This document shows positions 26,573 to 34,608 of a stretch of 64,000 nucleotides of DNA, one piece after another (positions within the stretch are counted from its first letter, which is position 1; each line of letters starts with the position of its first letter). The notes beneath the pieces are model-generated. The model was given only the letters and a program-made list of their open reading frames with translations, did not search any database and was not told the origin of the DNA. The position numbers were made by a program, and so were the translations under genes. Source of the stretch: JANMCE01 sp963791625 (GTDB lineage Bacteria > Actinomycetota > Acidimicrobiia > Acidimicrobiales > Ilumatobacteraceae); the NCBI GenBank assembly GCA_963791625.1, contig CAWBTA010000005.1, positions 283,275-347,274 of the forward strand. The letters run 5' to 3'.

Positions 26573-27070
26573 TCAGTTGGTGCCGAGATTGTGGAACGAC
26601 TCGGTGAACAATCCGATCCGCTCGACCGGCGACTGCCAGTCGGCCGCGGGCGTTTGCACGACGCTCTGCAGTTGCATCACCGAGAGCTCGAGCTGTTGAA
26701 CGCCCGACTGCAGCATCGGCAACTGGGTGCGACGAACGGTCGGGGAGACGCGTGCAGCAACGAGCAGTTGCGCGTCGAGGCGACACGCCGCCTGACGGAC
26801 CGAGCCTGCGAACTCCTGCGACGGCAGCAGCACCATCCGACGCCGTCGGCGGGGCGGGACCAGCGAGGCCGCCATGCCGTCGACGCGACGAAGCCGTCGG
26901 TGCAGGCGCGCAGCCTGACTGGTGGACACCGCCCAACGCAACGGCACCCGAGGACCCTTCGCCAGGCGCACTCGCTTACGAAGAAGATGGACACCAACCA
27001 CCACCGTGGCCGTGAACATAATCGCACCTACCCCCATCAAGGTCACCAGAAAAAGGAGCACCTCACGCAT
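26573..27070 (-). CDS. Uncharacterised single-pass membrane protein
   Basis: 165 residues. An N-terminal TM helix (LLFLVTLMGVGAIMFTATVVVGVHLL, in pieces ~5-29) is followed by a strongly basic cytoplasmic region with RRLRRVDG and PPRRRRRM, and a helical C-terminus rich in Gln/Leu (~115-150) that could be a coiled coil. I recognise no family. Codon use matches its neighbours and a good leaderless -10 supports the start. Confidence 0.6.
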   Translation of the reverse strand: MREVLLFLVTLMGVGAIMFTATVVVGVHLLRKRVRLAKGPRVPLRWAVSTSQAARLHRRLRRVDGMAASLVPPRRRRRMVLLPSQEFAGSVRQAACRLDAQLLVAARVSPTVRRTQLPMLQSGVQQLELSVMQLQSVVQTPAADWQSPVERIGLFTESFHNLGTN

Positions 27071-27076
27071 GCGCGA

Positions 27077-27082
27077 AGGCTA
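27077..27082 (-). promoter_or_regulatory. -10 box TAGCCT, leaderless start of the membrane protein gene
   Basis: On the minus strand TAGCCT, then TCGCGC, then the ATG at 27070. Confidence 0.55.
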
Positions 27083-27119
27083 TCGTCCCGTGGCCCGCAA
27101 GGGAACGCGACCGGGCGGT

Positions 27120-28133
27120 TCAGTCCTCCAGCACAACCGGCATGCCCGACTCCGCGCTTTCGTAGGATGCCAACACGAGGCGCACCGCCTCCAGGCCATC
27201 TTGCCCGGTGCATATGACCGGGCCGGTGCCGTCGATAGCGGCGAGGAAATTGGCGACGTGCTGTGAGTGAGACGGCAGGCCCTTGAGGTCGTACGTGGCG
27301 ATGTCGAGATCAGCCCAAGTGGTGCCGGCTGACTCTCGAAAGCGATGCGTGAGTACGTTGGCGCCGACGCGGTTGTCACATTCGAGTGAGCCCTCGGTCC
27401 CGAAGATCCAAAACGCCTCCTGCCAACCCGTGCCGGTCCAGGCAACTTCGACCTGACCGAGTGCGCCTGACGCGAAACCGAGCGAGGAGATGGCGGTGTC
27501 TTCCACTTCGATGTCGAACTTGAGCGTGGCGATACGGGCGAACACGTCACGCACATCACCACCCAGGTAGCGGGCCAAGTCGAAGAGATGACAGCCGTTG
27601 TCGAGCAGCGTGCCGCCACCCGAGTGCGCTTTCGAACCGAACACGCCGCGAACCTCGGCCGCGCCGCCCCAGTCGTGGGCTTGGCGGAGTCGGGCATAGG
27701 TGACCTGGCCGATGCCGCCTGCGTCGATGATCTGCTTGGCCTTCGCGGCCGCCGCCCACGAGCGCATGTGATGGCCGACCTGGAACACGACCCCCGCCAT
27801 GGCGCAGGCGTCGATCATCTCCTGCGCGTCGGCCAGGTTCATCGACACCGGCTTTTCGCACAGCACGTGCTTGCCGGCCTTGGCCGCGGCGACCGTGATG
27901 GGGTGATGCGAGGAGTTCGGCGTGCAGATCGACACCGCCTCCACGGCAGGGTCGGCCAGCAGATCCTCATAACGCTCATAGCCCGATACAACGTCCCAGG
28001 CGTTCTGGCGCTGCGCGAGCGTCGCCGGGTTGACGTCGGCAACCGCGACGATGTCTGCCCCCGCGAGTTTGTAGCCATCGACGTGGGCCTGCGCAATGCC
28101 ACCCGACCCGATGATGCCTATCCGACGCGCCAT
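27120..28133 (-). CDS. Gfo/Idh/MocA family NAD(P)-dependent oxidoreductase
   Basis: 337 residues. The N-terminal Rossmann fold starts with RIGIIGSGGIAQAHVDGY, followed by the conserved VCEKPVS-like segment (LCEKPVSMN, ~93-101) carrying the active-site Lys. The C-terminal alpha/beta domain has the catalytic LLDNGCHLFDLARYLGG (~176-192). The family oxidises or reduces sugars, inositols and related polyols. It is coupled to the ThuA-like gene (TGATG overlap), a common pair in carbohydrate catabolism. The sugar is not identifiable. Confidence 0.9.
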   Translation of the reverse strand: MARRIGIIGSGGIAQAHVDGYKLAGADIVAVADVNPATLAQRQNAWDVVSGYERYEDLLADPAVEAVSICTPNSSHHPITVAAAKAGKHVLCEKPVSMNLADAQEMIDACAMAGVVFQVGHHMRSWAAAAKAKQIIDAGGIGQVTYARLRQAHDWGGAAEVRGVFGSKAHSGGGTLLDNGCHLFDLARYLGGDVRDVFARIATLKFDIEVEDTAISSLGFASGALGQVEVAWTGTGWQEAFWIFGTEGSLECDNRVGANVLTHRFRESAGTTWADLDIATYDLKGLPSHSQHVANFLAAIDGTGPVICTGQDGLEAVRLVLASYESAESGMPVVLED

Positions 28134-28918
28134 CAGTTACCGACGCTCTCCGAGTTGGCCTTCGCCGCGGCGACCGCGCGGGCCGAGGCGCCGGGAACCC
28201 ACTCAAGCGCTTCCACGTTCGGTGCGTCGTTGGTGGCGATGTTGACGGTGCGCGCTCCCCAACGGCAGGCGTTCGCAATGATGCGCACGATGTGTTCGTT
28301 GCGATAGGTGGCGTATTCCTCGTGGCCGGGGCGGAGGTACACGATCTGGCCATGGCCACGCTGCCATGTGGCACAACTGCGGAACACCTCACCACCCTGA
28401 AACCAACTGAGCATCAACAGCTTGTCAGGGGTAGGAACGTCGAAACGCTCGCCGTACATTTCCTCCATCTCCAACTCGAAGTACGGGGGAATACCAGCCA
28501 TGACCGGGTGCGCCGGCTCAACAACCCACAGCCGTTCCTTCTCGTTGGCTTCACGCCATGTGAGTGAGCAGTTGGTGCCCATGAGGCGACGGAAAATCTT
28601 CGAGTAGTGACCGGAGTGCAGCACGATGAGACCCATACCGCTCAGCACCTGCTGGTGCACCTTGTCAACGATGGCGTCGTCGACCAGATGATGACCCATA
28701 TGACCCCACCAGATCATCACGTCGGTGGACGCCAACACGTCATCGGTAAGTCCGTGCGACGGCTCGGCCAGGGTGGCGGTACGAATGGTAAAGGCGCCGA
28801 CCCCGGCCAGTTCCTCGGCCAACGCGCCGTGGATTCCGGTGGGATAGACCTCGGCAATCGCCGGCTCCTTCAACTCGTGCAGGTACTCGTTCCAGATGGT
28901 GACGTTGATGTTGGCCAT
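28133..28918 (-). CDS. ThuA-like (trehalose utilization) domain protein
   Basis: 261 residues with a class I glutamine-amidotransferase-like fold. Landmarks are VTIWNEYLHE at the N-terminus, VMIWWGHMGHH (~68-78), LIVLHSGHYSKIFRRLMGT (~96-114) and the C-terminal GHGQIVYLRPGHEEYATY (~205-222). ThuA proteins take part in uptake and conversion of trehalose and related disaccharides with Gfo/Idh-type dehydrogenases, and such a dehydrogenase follows with a 1-nt overlap. AAGGAG precedes the ATG. It is the first gene of the two-gene operon. Confidence 0.88.
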   Translation of the reverse strand: MANINVTIWNEYLHELKEPAIAEVYPTGIHGALAEELAGVGAFTIRTATLAEPSHGLTDDVLASTDVMIWWGHMGHHLVDDAIVDKVHQQVLSGMGLIVLHSGHYSKIFRRLMGTNCSLTWREANEKERLWVVEPAHPVMAGIPPYFELEMEEMYGERFDVPTPDKLLMLSWFQGGEVFRSCATWQRGHGQIVYLRPGHEEYATYRNEHIVRIIANACRWGARTVNIATNDAPNVEALEWVPGASARAVAAAKANSESVGN

Positions 28919-29005
28919 GGGAGCTCCTTCGGACCGCCGATCGCCGCCAGTACGGGCGGAAACCCGGTCAATGTTAGTGGTCTTCGCCTGGGCCGTCAGA
29001 TGCGG

Positions 29006-30757
29006 TCAGGCCGAGAGTTGATTCGACCAACCGTCGGGGCGCGAGACCAGCGGGCCGATCGATTCGCCCTGGAGCAGGTCGAAGTCCATCTCGCGGAGCA
29101 GGGCCACCCACTCCGGATCGGCCACGCCTTTCGCCACGGTACGGCCACCGGCCAGACGGGCCGCTTGGATCACTTTGCTGGCGACATCACGTCCGCGTTG
29201 TGAACGTACGGCGGCCACAACCAGGAGATGGTTCACCTTCACCAGGTCGGGGTCGACGCTCACCAGAAAGCCAAGATTGGTTTCGCCCGCGCCAAAGTCA
29301 TCGATCGACAACCCGATGCCCGCTTGCTGCAACACGGCCACGTTGCCCCGCAACGCAATCCAGTCAACGTCGGCGGCCGTCTCTGTTATCTCTAGAACGA
29401 GACCTTTGGGGTCGAGGTCTGCGGTCCGGAACTCCGTCAGGATCTGGTCGGCGAAACCACGTTCCTGAAGGCGACGAGATGCGACCGGCACCGTCACGAA
29501 AGGAGCCACGACAGTGGTCCAGGTGCGGAGCACAGGGAGGGCCTCAACCGCTCGGCGCATCATCTGCCGATCGAGCGACACTTGACACCCCGAGTCGGTG
29601 GCCAGCAGCTGAAGTCGTGCCGTCGACAGTACGCCGTGCCGGGGATGATGGGCCCATCGGACAACGGTCTCGAATCCGGCAATGACAAGGTCGCCCGACT
29701 GCACGATCGGCTGGAAGTGGGCGTCAATCTCGCCGCGAGAAAGGGCTGCTCGGAACTCACGACGCAAGCGTGTCTCGCGCAGCGTCGCCTGCCGCCCCGG
29801 CATGGTCATCAGCGTGCCGGAGAGCCACACCAGGCCCACCAGTTGCGCTGCTGCGATAACCGAAATGATGACAACCACCGTCGGAGTCGAGTTTGCTCCA
29901 CGTAGGAACGTAACCAACAGCGCGTCGACCCCGAACACCGCCAGCATCACAATCGGGGTCACGATGGTGAGGGGACGATCGGACACCTCGTTCAGGGGTT
30001 GACCCAACCGGGTCATGCCCGACCGCAGTGACGATGACGCAATCAGACCGGCAGTGAGAGGCATATAGGAAAACGCTCGCAGCGGCGGATGCGGACCGAA
30101 GGCCACGAAGGCCACCACCTGTCCAACACCGAAGACGCAACAGGCGCTGACCAGCATGAGGTCGACGGTTCGACCCAACGCCCGCAACGGATGATGCAGG
30201 TAGATCCGTGACGCCAAGAGGGAACCAACCGACAGCACAACGATGCCGCGGATGACCAGGCCAAGGGTGCCGGTAGGAGGCGAGCCAGCGTGCAACCACT
30301 GCGTGCTCGCCAATGTGAGCACGGAACCGACCGCCGCAAGACGGGCCGGGCGAGACGTTGAAGGAAGGTGCAGTAGTGGCCGCAGGATCGTGACCCCCGC
30401 AAGTCCGAAGCAGACGAGCGCAAGGGTGCCGAAGGAGGCGTTCACCGCCGTCCACACAGCAGAGCGAGAGTCTTCCTCGATTCTCAGGTAGCCGACGAAG
30501 GCACCGATCTGCAGAAGGAGCGCCAGGTGAAACATCCGCCAGATCACAACGTCGTGCAGCGGCCGACGCCGCCGACCGACGGTGATGACGACCAATTGCA
30601 GCACAAGGAACGGCGGTCCGATCAGGCTGAGGACGCGGTGAGACAGGAAGTAGAACGCGATGCCTGCGAGTGAAAAGAAAAGGGCGACCAGCTGAGCCGT
30701 CGGCTCGGTCAACCACTGCTTCACCGTCCCAAGTGGGAGCGGCGAGCGCGACGTCAT
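29006..30757 (-). CDS. Membrane EAL-domain protein 1, probably catalytically dead
   Basis: 583 residues: about nine hydrophobic segments (1-325) and a C-terminal EAL domain (~335-575). Of the c-di-GMP phosphodiesterase residues it keeps the Glu of the EAL motif (here ETV), the Glu of ITETA, the Asp pair of DDFGAG, the Lys of LVKVN and the Gln of LLQGE. It has lost the metal-binding Asn (VNV in its paralogs, VPV here) and the Glu of AEG (AKG here). It overlaps the upstream paralog by 4 nt. It is therefore more likely a c-di-GMP binder or regulatory partner than an enzyme. Confidence 0.87.
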   Translation of the reverse strand: MTSRSPLPLGTVKQWLTEPTAQLVALFFSLAGIAFYFLSHRVLSLIGPPFLVLQLVVITVGRRRRPLHDVVIWRMFHLALLLQIGAFVGYLRIEEDSRSAVWTAVNASFGTLALVCFGLAGVTILRPLLHLPSTSRPARLAAVGSVLTLASTQWLHAGSPPTGTLGLVIRGIVVLSVGSLLASRIYLHHPLRALGRTVDLMLVSACCVFGVGQVVAFVAFGPHPPLRAFSYMPLTAGLIASSSLRSGMTRLGQPLNEVSDRPLTIVTPIVMLAVFGVDALLVTFLRGANSTPTVVVIISVIAAAQLVGLVWLSGTLMTMPGRQATLRETRLRREFRAALSRGEIDAHFQPIVQSGDLVIAGFETVVRWAHHPRHGVLSTARLQLLATDSGCQVSLDRQMMRRAVEALPVLRTWTTVVAPFVTVPVASRRLQERGFADQILTEFRTADLDPKGLVLEITETAADVDWIALRGNVAVLQQAGIGLSIDDFGAGETNLGFLVSVDPDLVKVNHLLVVAAVRSQRGRDVASKVIQAARLAGGRTVAKGVADPEWVALLREMDFDLLQGESIGPLVSRPDGWSNQLSA

Positions 30758-32508
30758 CGCGGCAGGCCGCGATCCGTACCGCCAACGGACACAATGGATT
30801 CAAGCGCCTGTGGTCGTCCGAACGCATAGCCCTGCAGCAGATCGAATCCGAGGTCATGCAACTCGGCGCCCCAGGCGTGCTCGGAGATGCCTTCAGCAAC
30901 AACGCGGGCGCCGGCCGAGCGGGCTGCATCAGCCGCCATGCGCACGACGGCACGACCCCGTGCCGAAGTCATTGCTGCTTCCACGAGGGTACGGTCCAGC
31001 TTCACCAGATCCGGATCCAGGCTGACCAACAGACCGAAGTTGGCGTGACCGGCACCGAAGTCATCGATAGCCAGTCCGATGCCGGCATCCTGGAAGACCG
31101 TCACGTTGCGCATGATCTCGTCCCAGTCGGTGACGGCCGCGGTCTCGGTGAGCTCAATGATGAGGCCTTTGGGGTCGAGGTTGAGGTCGCGCAGCGTCGC
31201 AAGTACTCGATCGGCAAAGCCCGATTCCTGCATACGAGTGGGCTCGACGTTCACCGTCACAAACGGGTGATCGACGGCGCTCGTGGCGAGCAGCGTGGGC
31301 AGGGCCTCGACGGCGTGGCGAATCATCATGTGGTCAATAGACGCCAGAAACCCCTCATTCGACGCGACGGAAATAAAGTTGTGCGCCGATATCATGCCCA
31401 GGCTCGGGTGCGGCCAGCGGGCCAACGTCTCATAACCGGCAACTGCCAGATCTCCGGCTCGCAAAATCGGCTGAAAATGAGCCCTCAGCTCGCCGCGAGA
31501 TACCGCAGTACGCAGTTGACGCCGCAAGCGACGATTGGGTCCGCTCCACCGTGTCGCAAGTCCGGTCCACATCGAACCGGACAACCATACGATCAAGATG
31601 AGCTGGAGCGCGACAACAACGGCCATCACGATGGCGAGGAGCGACACCGGCCACGGTCCCTGGGCGAGGCCCAACACCGCGGCGTCGATGACAAACAGCG
31701 CCAACGACACCACGGGCGACACGATGGTCAACGGCCGATCAGAGAACTCCGTTAGCGACTCCCCCACCCGCGTCATGGCCGGATGAAGCGCGGCAGCTGC
31801 GACCAACCCAGTCGCCATCAGTGTGGGCACAAACAACTGTGATGTGGAAACGAGACGGCCGTGCGAAAAGAAGTGCGGAACCTTTCCAACGCCATAGACG
31901 ACGGCGGCGCCCAGCAACATGATCTCGGCATCCCGGCGATGAAAGTGAAGCGGTGCAACCGAAAGGGCCAGGGCGGCGACAAGGGCGACCGCTCCGAGAC
32001 CGCAGGCCAACGCCAGAGCTATCCAGGGTTTGCCGTCGGGACGATTACCGAGTATCACCCACTCGGTAGCGACCAGCGTAAGGCCAAACCCGCCGAGACC
32101 CAGTTTGGCCGCCCTGGCTATTGACGGCACCGAAAAGAAGACCCGGAACGCCGACGCGGCGGCCCAACCGAAGAAGAGCAGACTGCCAAGAGTGAGGGCC
32201 ACATTGATCGGTGGCCACCAGCGGACACCTGGGTCGATTCTGGACCGAATGAACGCGAAGCTCGCCGGAATCTGCAACACAATTCCTCGCCGGAATGAAA
32301 CCCAGATCGGCATCGCCCGATCGGCGTGTCGGTGCATGCCCACGGTGATCACCAGCGCCTGCACGGCGAACAGGAATGGCGCCACAATGGCGCCGACCGC
32401 TACCGGCAGCCAGAGCATGACGGCCGCAACGCCCGCAAGGGTGACGCCGACCAGCCAACTGCGTTTGGTCAAGGAACTACCCACTATGGATACCGCATGC
32501 GCCCGCAT
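30754..32508 (-). CDS. Membrane EAL-domain c-di-GMP phosphodiesterase 2
   Basis: 584 residues with the same layout as its neighbours: about nine TM segments then an EAL domain (~335-575). The signature is ETL in AVAGYETLARWPH. The other catalytic residues are in place: Asn of VTVNVEP, Glu of ELTET, DDFGAGHANF, LVKLDRTLV, VAEGISE and LLQGYAFG. It should hydrolyse c-di-GMP to pGpG. The membrane part resembles no sensor I can name. It is translationally coupled to paralog 1 (ATGA overlap) and separated from paralog 3 by 118 nt. The start at 32508 is uncertain by a few codons. Confidence 0.87.
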   Translation of the reverse strand: MRAHAVSIVGSSLTKRSWLVGVTLAGVAAVMLWLPVAVGAIVAPFLFAVQALVITVGMHRHADRAMPIWVSFRRGIVLQIPASFAFIRSRIDPGVRWWPPINVALTLGSLLFFGWAAASAFRVFFSVPSIARAAKLGLGGFGLTLVATEWVILGNRPDGKPWIALALACGLGAVALVAALALSVAPLHFHRRDAEIMLLGAAVVYGVGKVPHFFSHGRLVSTSQLFVPTLMATGLVAAAALHPAMTRVGESLTEFSDRPLTIVSPVVSLALFVIDAAVLGLAQGPWPVSLLAIVMAVVVALQLILIVWLSGSMWTGLATRWSGPNRRLRRQLRTAVSRGELRAHFQPILRAGDLAVAGYETLARWPHPSLGMISAHNFISVASNEGFLASIDHMMIRHAVEALPTLLATSAVDHPFVTVNVEPTRMQESGFADRVLATLRDLNLDPKGLIIELTETAAVTDWDEIMRNVTVFQDAGIGLAIDDFGAGHANFGLLVSLDPDLVKLDRTLVEAAMTSARGRAVVRMAADAARSAGARVVAEGISEHAWGAELHDLGFDLLQGYAFGRPQALESIVSVGGTDRGLPR

Positions 32509-32626
32509 AGCATCTCAATTCACCCAAATCCGTACAGTGCAGAAGGCCTCAGAAGCGTGAGGCCCTAACCCCGGGGAATCGTAGCGGGAGAAATCAACGG
32601 CCTGGGTAATTCACCAAACTGGAGAC

Positions 32627-34408
32627 CTATGCGTCCCCGCCGGTGCCACAGTAGCTGGCGACGGAGTCAGCCTTTCCAAAGGCATAACCCTGCATGTAGT
32701 CGAAGCCGAGTTCTTCGAGCACGCTGGTCCACTCGGCGTTCGACACGCCCTCTGCCACAATTTCGGCGCCGGCCGAGCGCGCCGCAGCGACGGCATTGCG
32801 CACTACCGAGCGGCCGCGGTCGGAGTTGAGCGCGGCGACGATGAGGGTCTGATCAAGCTTGACCAGGTCGGGATCGAGCTCGACCAGCAGTCCGAAATTG
32901 GAATGTCCGGCCCCGAAGTCGTCGATCGCGAGGCCGATCCCGGCTGCCTTGAAGCAGGCGACGTTGGCCCGCAGTTCCTCCCAGTCGTCCACTGCGGAGC
33001 TCTCGGTGAGTTCGATGATGAGTCCGCGCGGATCGAGTTTGACGTCGGCAAGATCTACGAGCGTGCGAGCAGCAAAGCCAGGCTCCTGCATACGCCGCGG
33101 CTCGACGTTCACCGTGAGAAACGGTGTTCGTCCGGACGTGGTCGCGAAGAGAGCTGGTAGCGCCTCAGCCGCGCACCGGATCATCATCGAGTCAATCGAC
33201 GCCAGAAACCCCTCACTCGATGCCAAAGAAATGAAGCGGGCGGCGGTCAGCATGCCGAGACGATCATGGGGCCAGCGAGCCAGTGTTTCGTAGCCGACGA
33301 CGGCGTGATCGGTCACCGAGATGATCGGTTGGAAATGGGCTTCGAGTTCGCAGCGCGCGACCGCTCCGCGCAACTCCAGTTTGAGCTTTCGGTTGCGGAA
33401 CTTTCCGAGTCGCCCGAGCATGCCGAGCAGCATCCCGGACAACCACACGATGACCACCAGCTGAATGGCGACGACCACGGCCATCACGAACACCAGCCGC
33501 GAGACTCCCCATGGTCCGCGGGCCACACCGACGAGAGCCGCGTCAGCGATGGAGATGGTGAGCAGCACCGCGGGCGACACATTCGTCAGGGGGCGATCGC
33601 TCAGCTGTACCAGCGGCTGCCCGACGCGGGCCATGTCGTCGCGTAGCGATGCAACCGCCAGCAACGACGTGGCGATGAGGGTATGCGCGAACACGTGGGA
33701 GGTCGGGACCACGCGTGAGGATCCGAACAATTCGATGGCCTGACCGAACCCGTAGACCCCGGCCGCACCGACAATCATGAGATCGGCGTGTCGACCCAGT
33801 TGGCGAAGGTCATCGGTCAGCATGGCCAAGGCGGCGATGAGCGCTGCGGTGCCGATAGAACATGCCACGGCCGCGGCCTCCCACGTGCGACCGGTGGGAC
33901 GCTCGCCAAGAAAGGTCCACTGTGCCGATACCGATACCAGCACAAACCCGATCAGACCGACCTTGACCGGTCGGGCGGTGGCGGGAACATGCAGCAACGG
34001 TCGAAAACCTCGGGTACCGGCCCATCCGAAGCAGACGAGGATGGCGAGTAAAGCGGCCACGGTTGCGGTTTGCCATCCCTGGGACTGCCCGCCGAGGCGG
34101 TACTGCACGAATGACAGGCTGCGAGGCACCAACAGAATGGTGGCGATCTGCAGGGCCATCCACGTCACGCGGTCGCGATCAGGTCGACGCCGGATACCGA
34201 CGGTCATGATGGCTGCGTGCAGCGCAAACAGGGCGGGGACCACAACCCTCAGCGTGCGGTCGGACAGCAGAAGCGTGAGCAGTGATGCAAGAGACAGCGC
34301 GGCAACCATGAGCCAGGGCCACCAACGACGAATGAGAGACGCAGCCGACGTCGGTCTACCCCTGCCCGCTGCTGCCATCGACTCCCGCATAGATCCCGTC
34401 CTAAACAT
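32627..34408 (-). CDS. Membrane EAL-domain c-di-GMP phosphodiesterase 3
   Basis: 593 residues, a close paralog of the next two genes downstream. An N-terminal extension, about nine TM segments (~25-335) and an EAL domain (~345-585) with ETL in AVVGYETLARWPH. VTVNVEP-like LTVNVEP, IIELTESS, DDFGAGHSNF, LVKLDQTLI, VAEGVSN and YMQGYAFG are all intact. It is predicted active. It is the first gene of the tandem array. All three share the DRPLTIV/DRPLTNV stretch near the last TM segments, evidence for duplication of whole genes. Confidence 0.87.
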   Translation of the reverse strand: MFRTGSMRESMAAAGRGRPTSAASLIRRWWPWLMVAALSLASLLTLLLSDRTLRVVVPALFALHAAIMTVGIRRRPDRDRVTWMALQIATILLVPRSLSFVQYRLGGQSQGWQTATVAALLAILVCFGWAGTRGFRPLLHVPATARPVKVGLIGFVLVSVSAQWTFLGERPTGRTWEAAAVACSIGTAALIAALAMLTDDLRQLGRHADLMIVGAAGVYGFGQAIELFGSSRVVPTSHVFAHTLIATSLLAVASLRDDMARVGQPLVQLSDRPLTNVSPAVLLTISIADAALVGVARGPWGVSRLVFVMAVVVAIQLVVIVWLSGMLLGMLGRLGKFRNRKLKLELRGAVARCELEAHFQPIISVTDHAVVGYETLARWPHDRLGMLTAARFISLASSEGFLASIDSMMIRCAAEALPALFATTSGRTPFLTVNVEPRRMQEPGFAARTLVDLADVKLDPRGLIIELTESSAVDDWEELRANVACFKAAGIGLAIDDFGAGHSNFGLLVELDPDLVKLDQTLIVAALNSDRGRSVVRNAVAAARSAGAEIVAEGVSNAEWTSVLEELGFDYMQGYAFGKADSVASYCGTGGDA

Positions 34409-34557
34409 CTGTCGAGTTCGTGCTGCCGCTGCTTGCGTCGGTTGACACTATCCGAGAAGATCGTGGAGGTGTTCGGGCAGGACGAAGCAACCCTTCGGTC
34501 ACCGCGGCAGACGATGGTGCAACGGTCTGCGCGCGTGCCCGAGACGCGCCGAAGCGA

Positions 34558-34592
34558 CCCTACGCATGCTCACCAGCTGAGCATGCGTGGGG
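34558..34592 (-). terminator. 15-bp hairpin downstream of the large surface-protein gene
   Basis: 34558-34572 pairs with 34578-34592 (core ACGCATGCTCA / TGAGCATGCGT, with one wobble), loop CCAGC. It starts 17 nt after the stop of the leftward surface-protein gene. No T-run follows. Confidence 0.6.
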
Positions 34593-34608
34593 CCGCTGTT
34601 GGCGTGGA

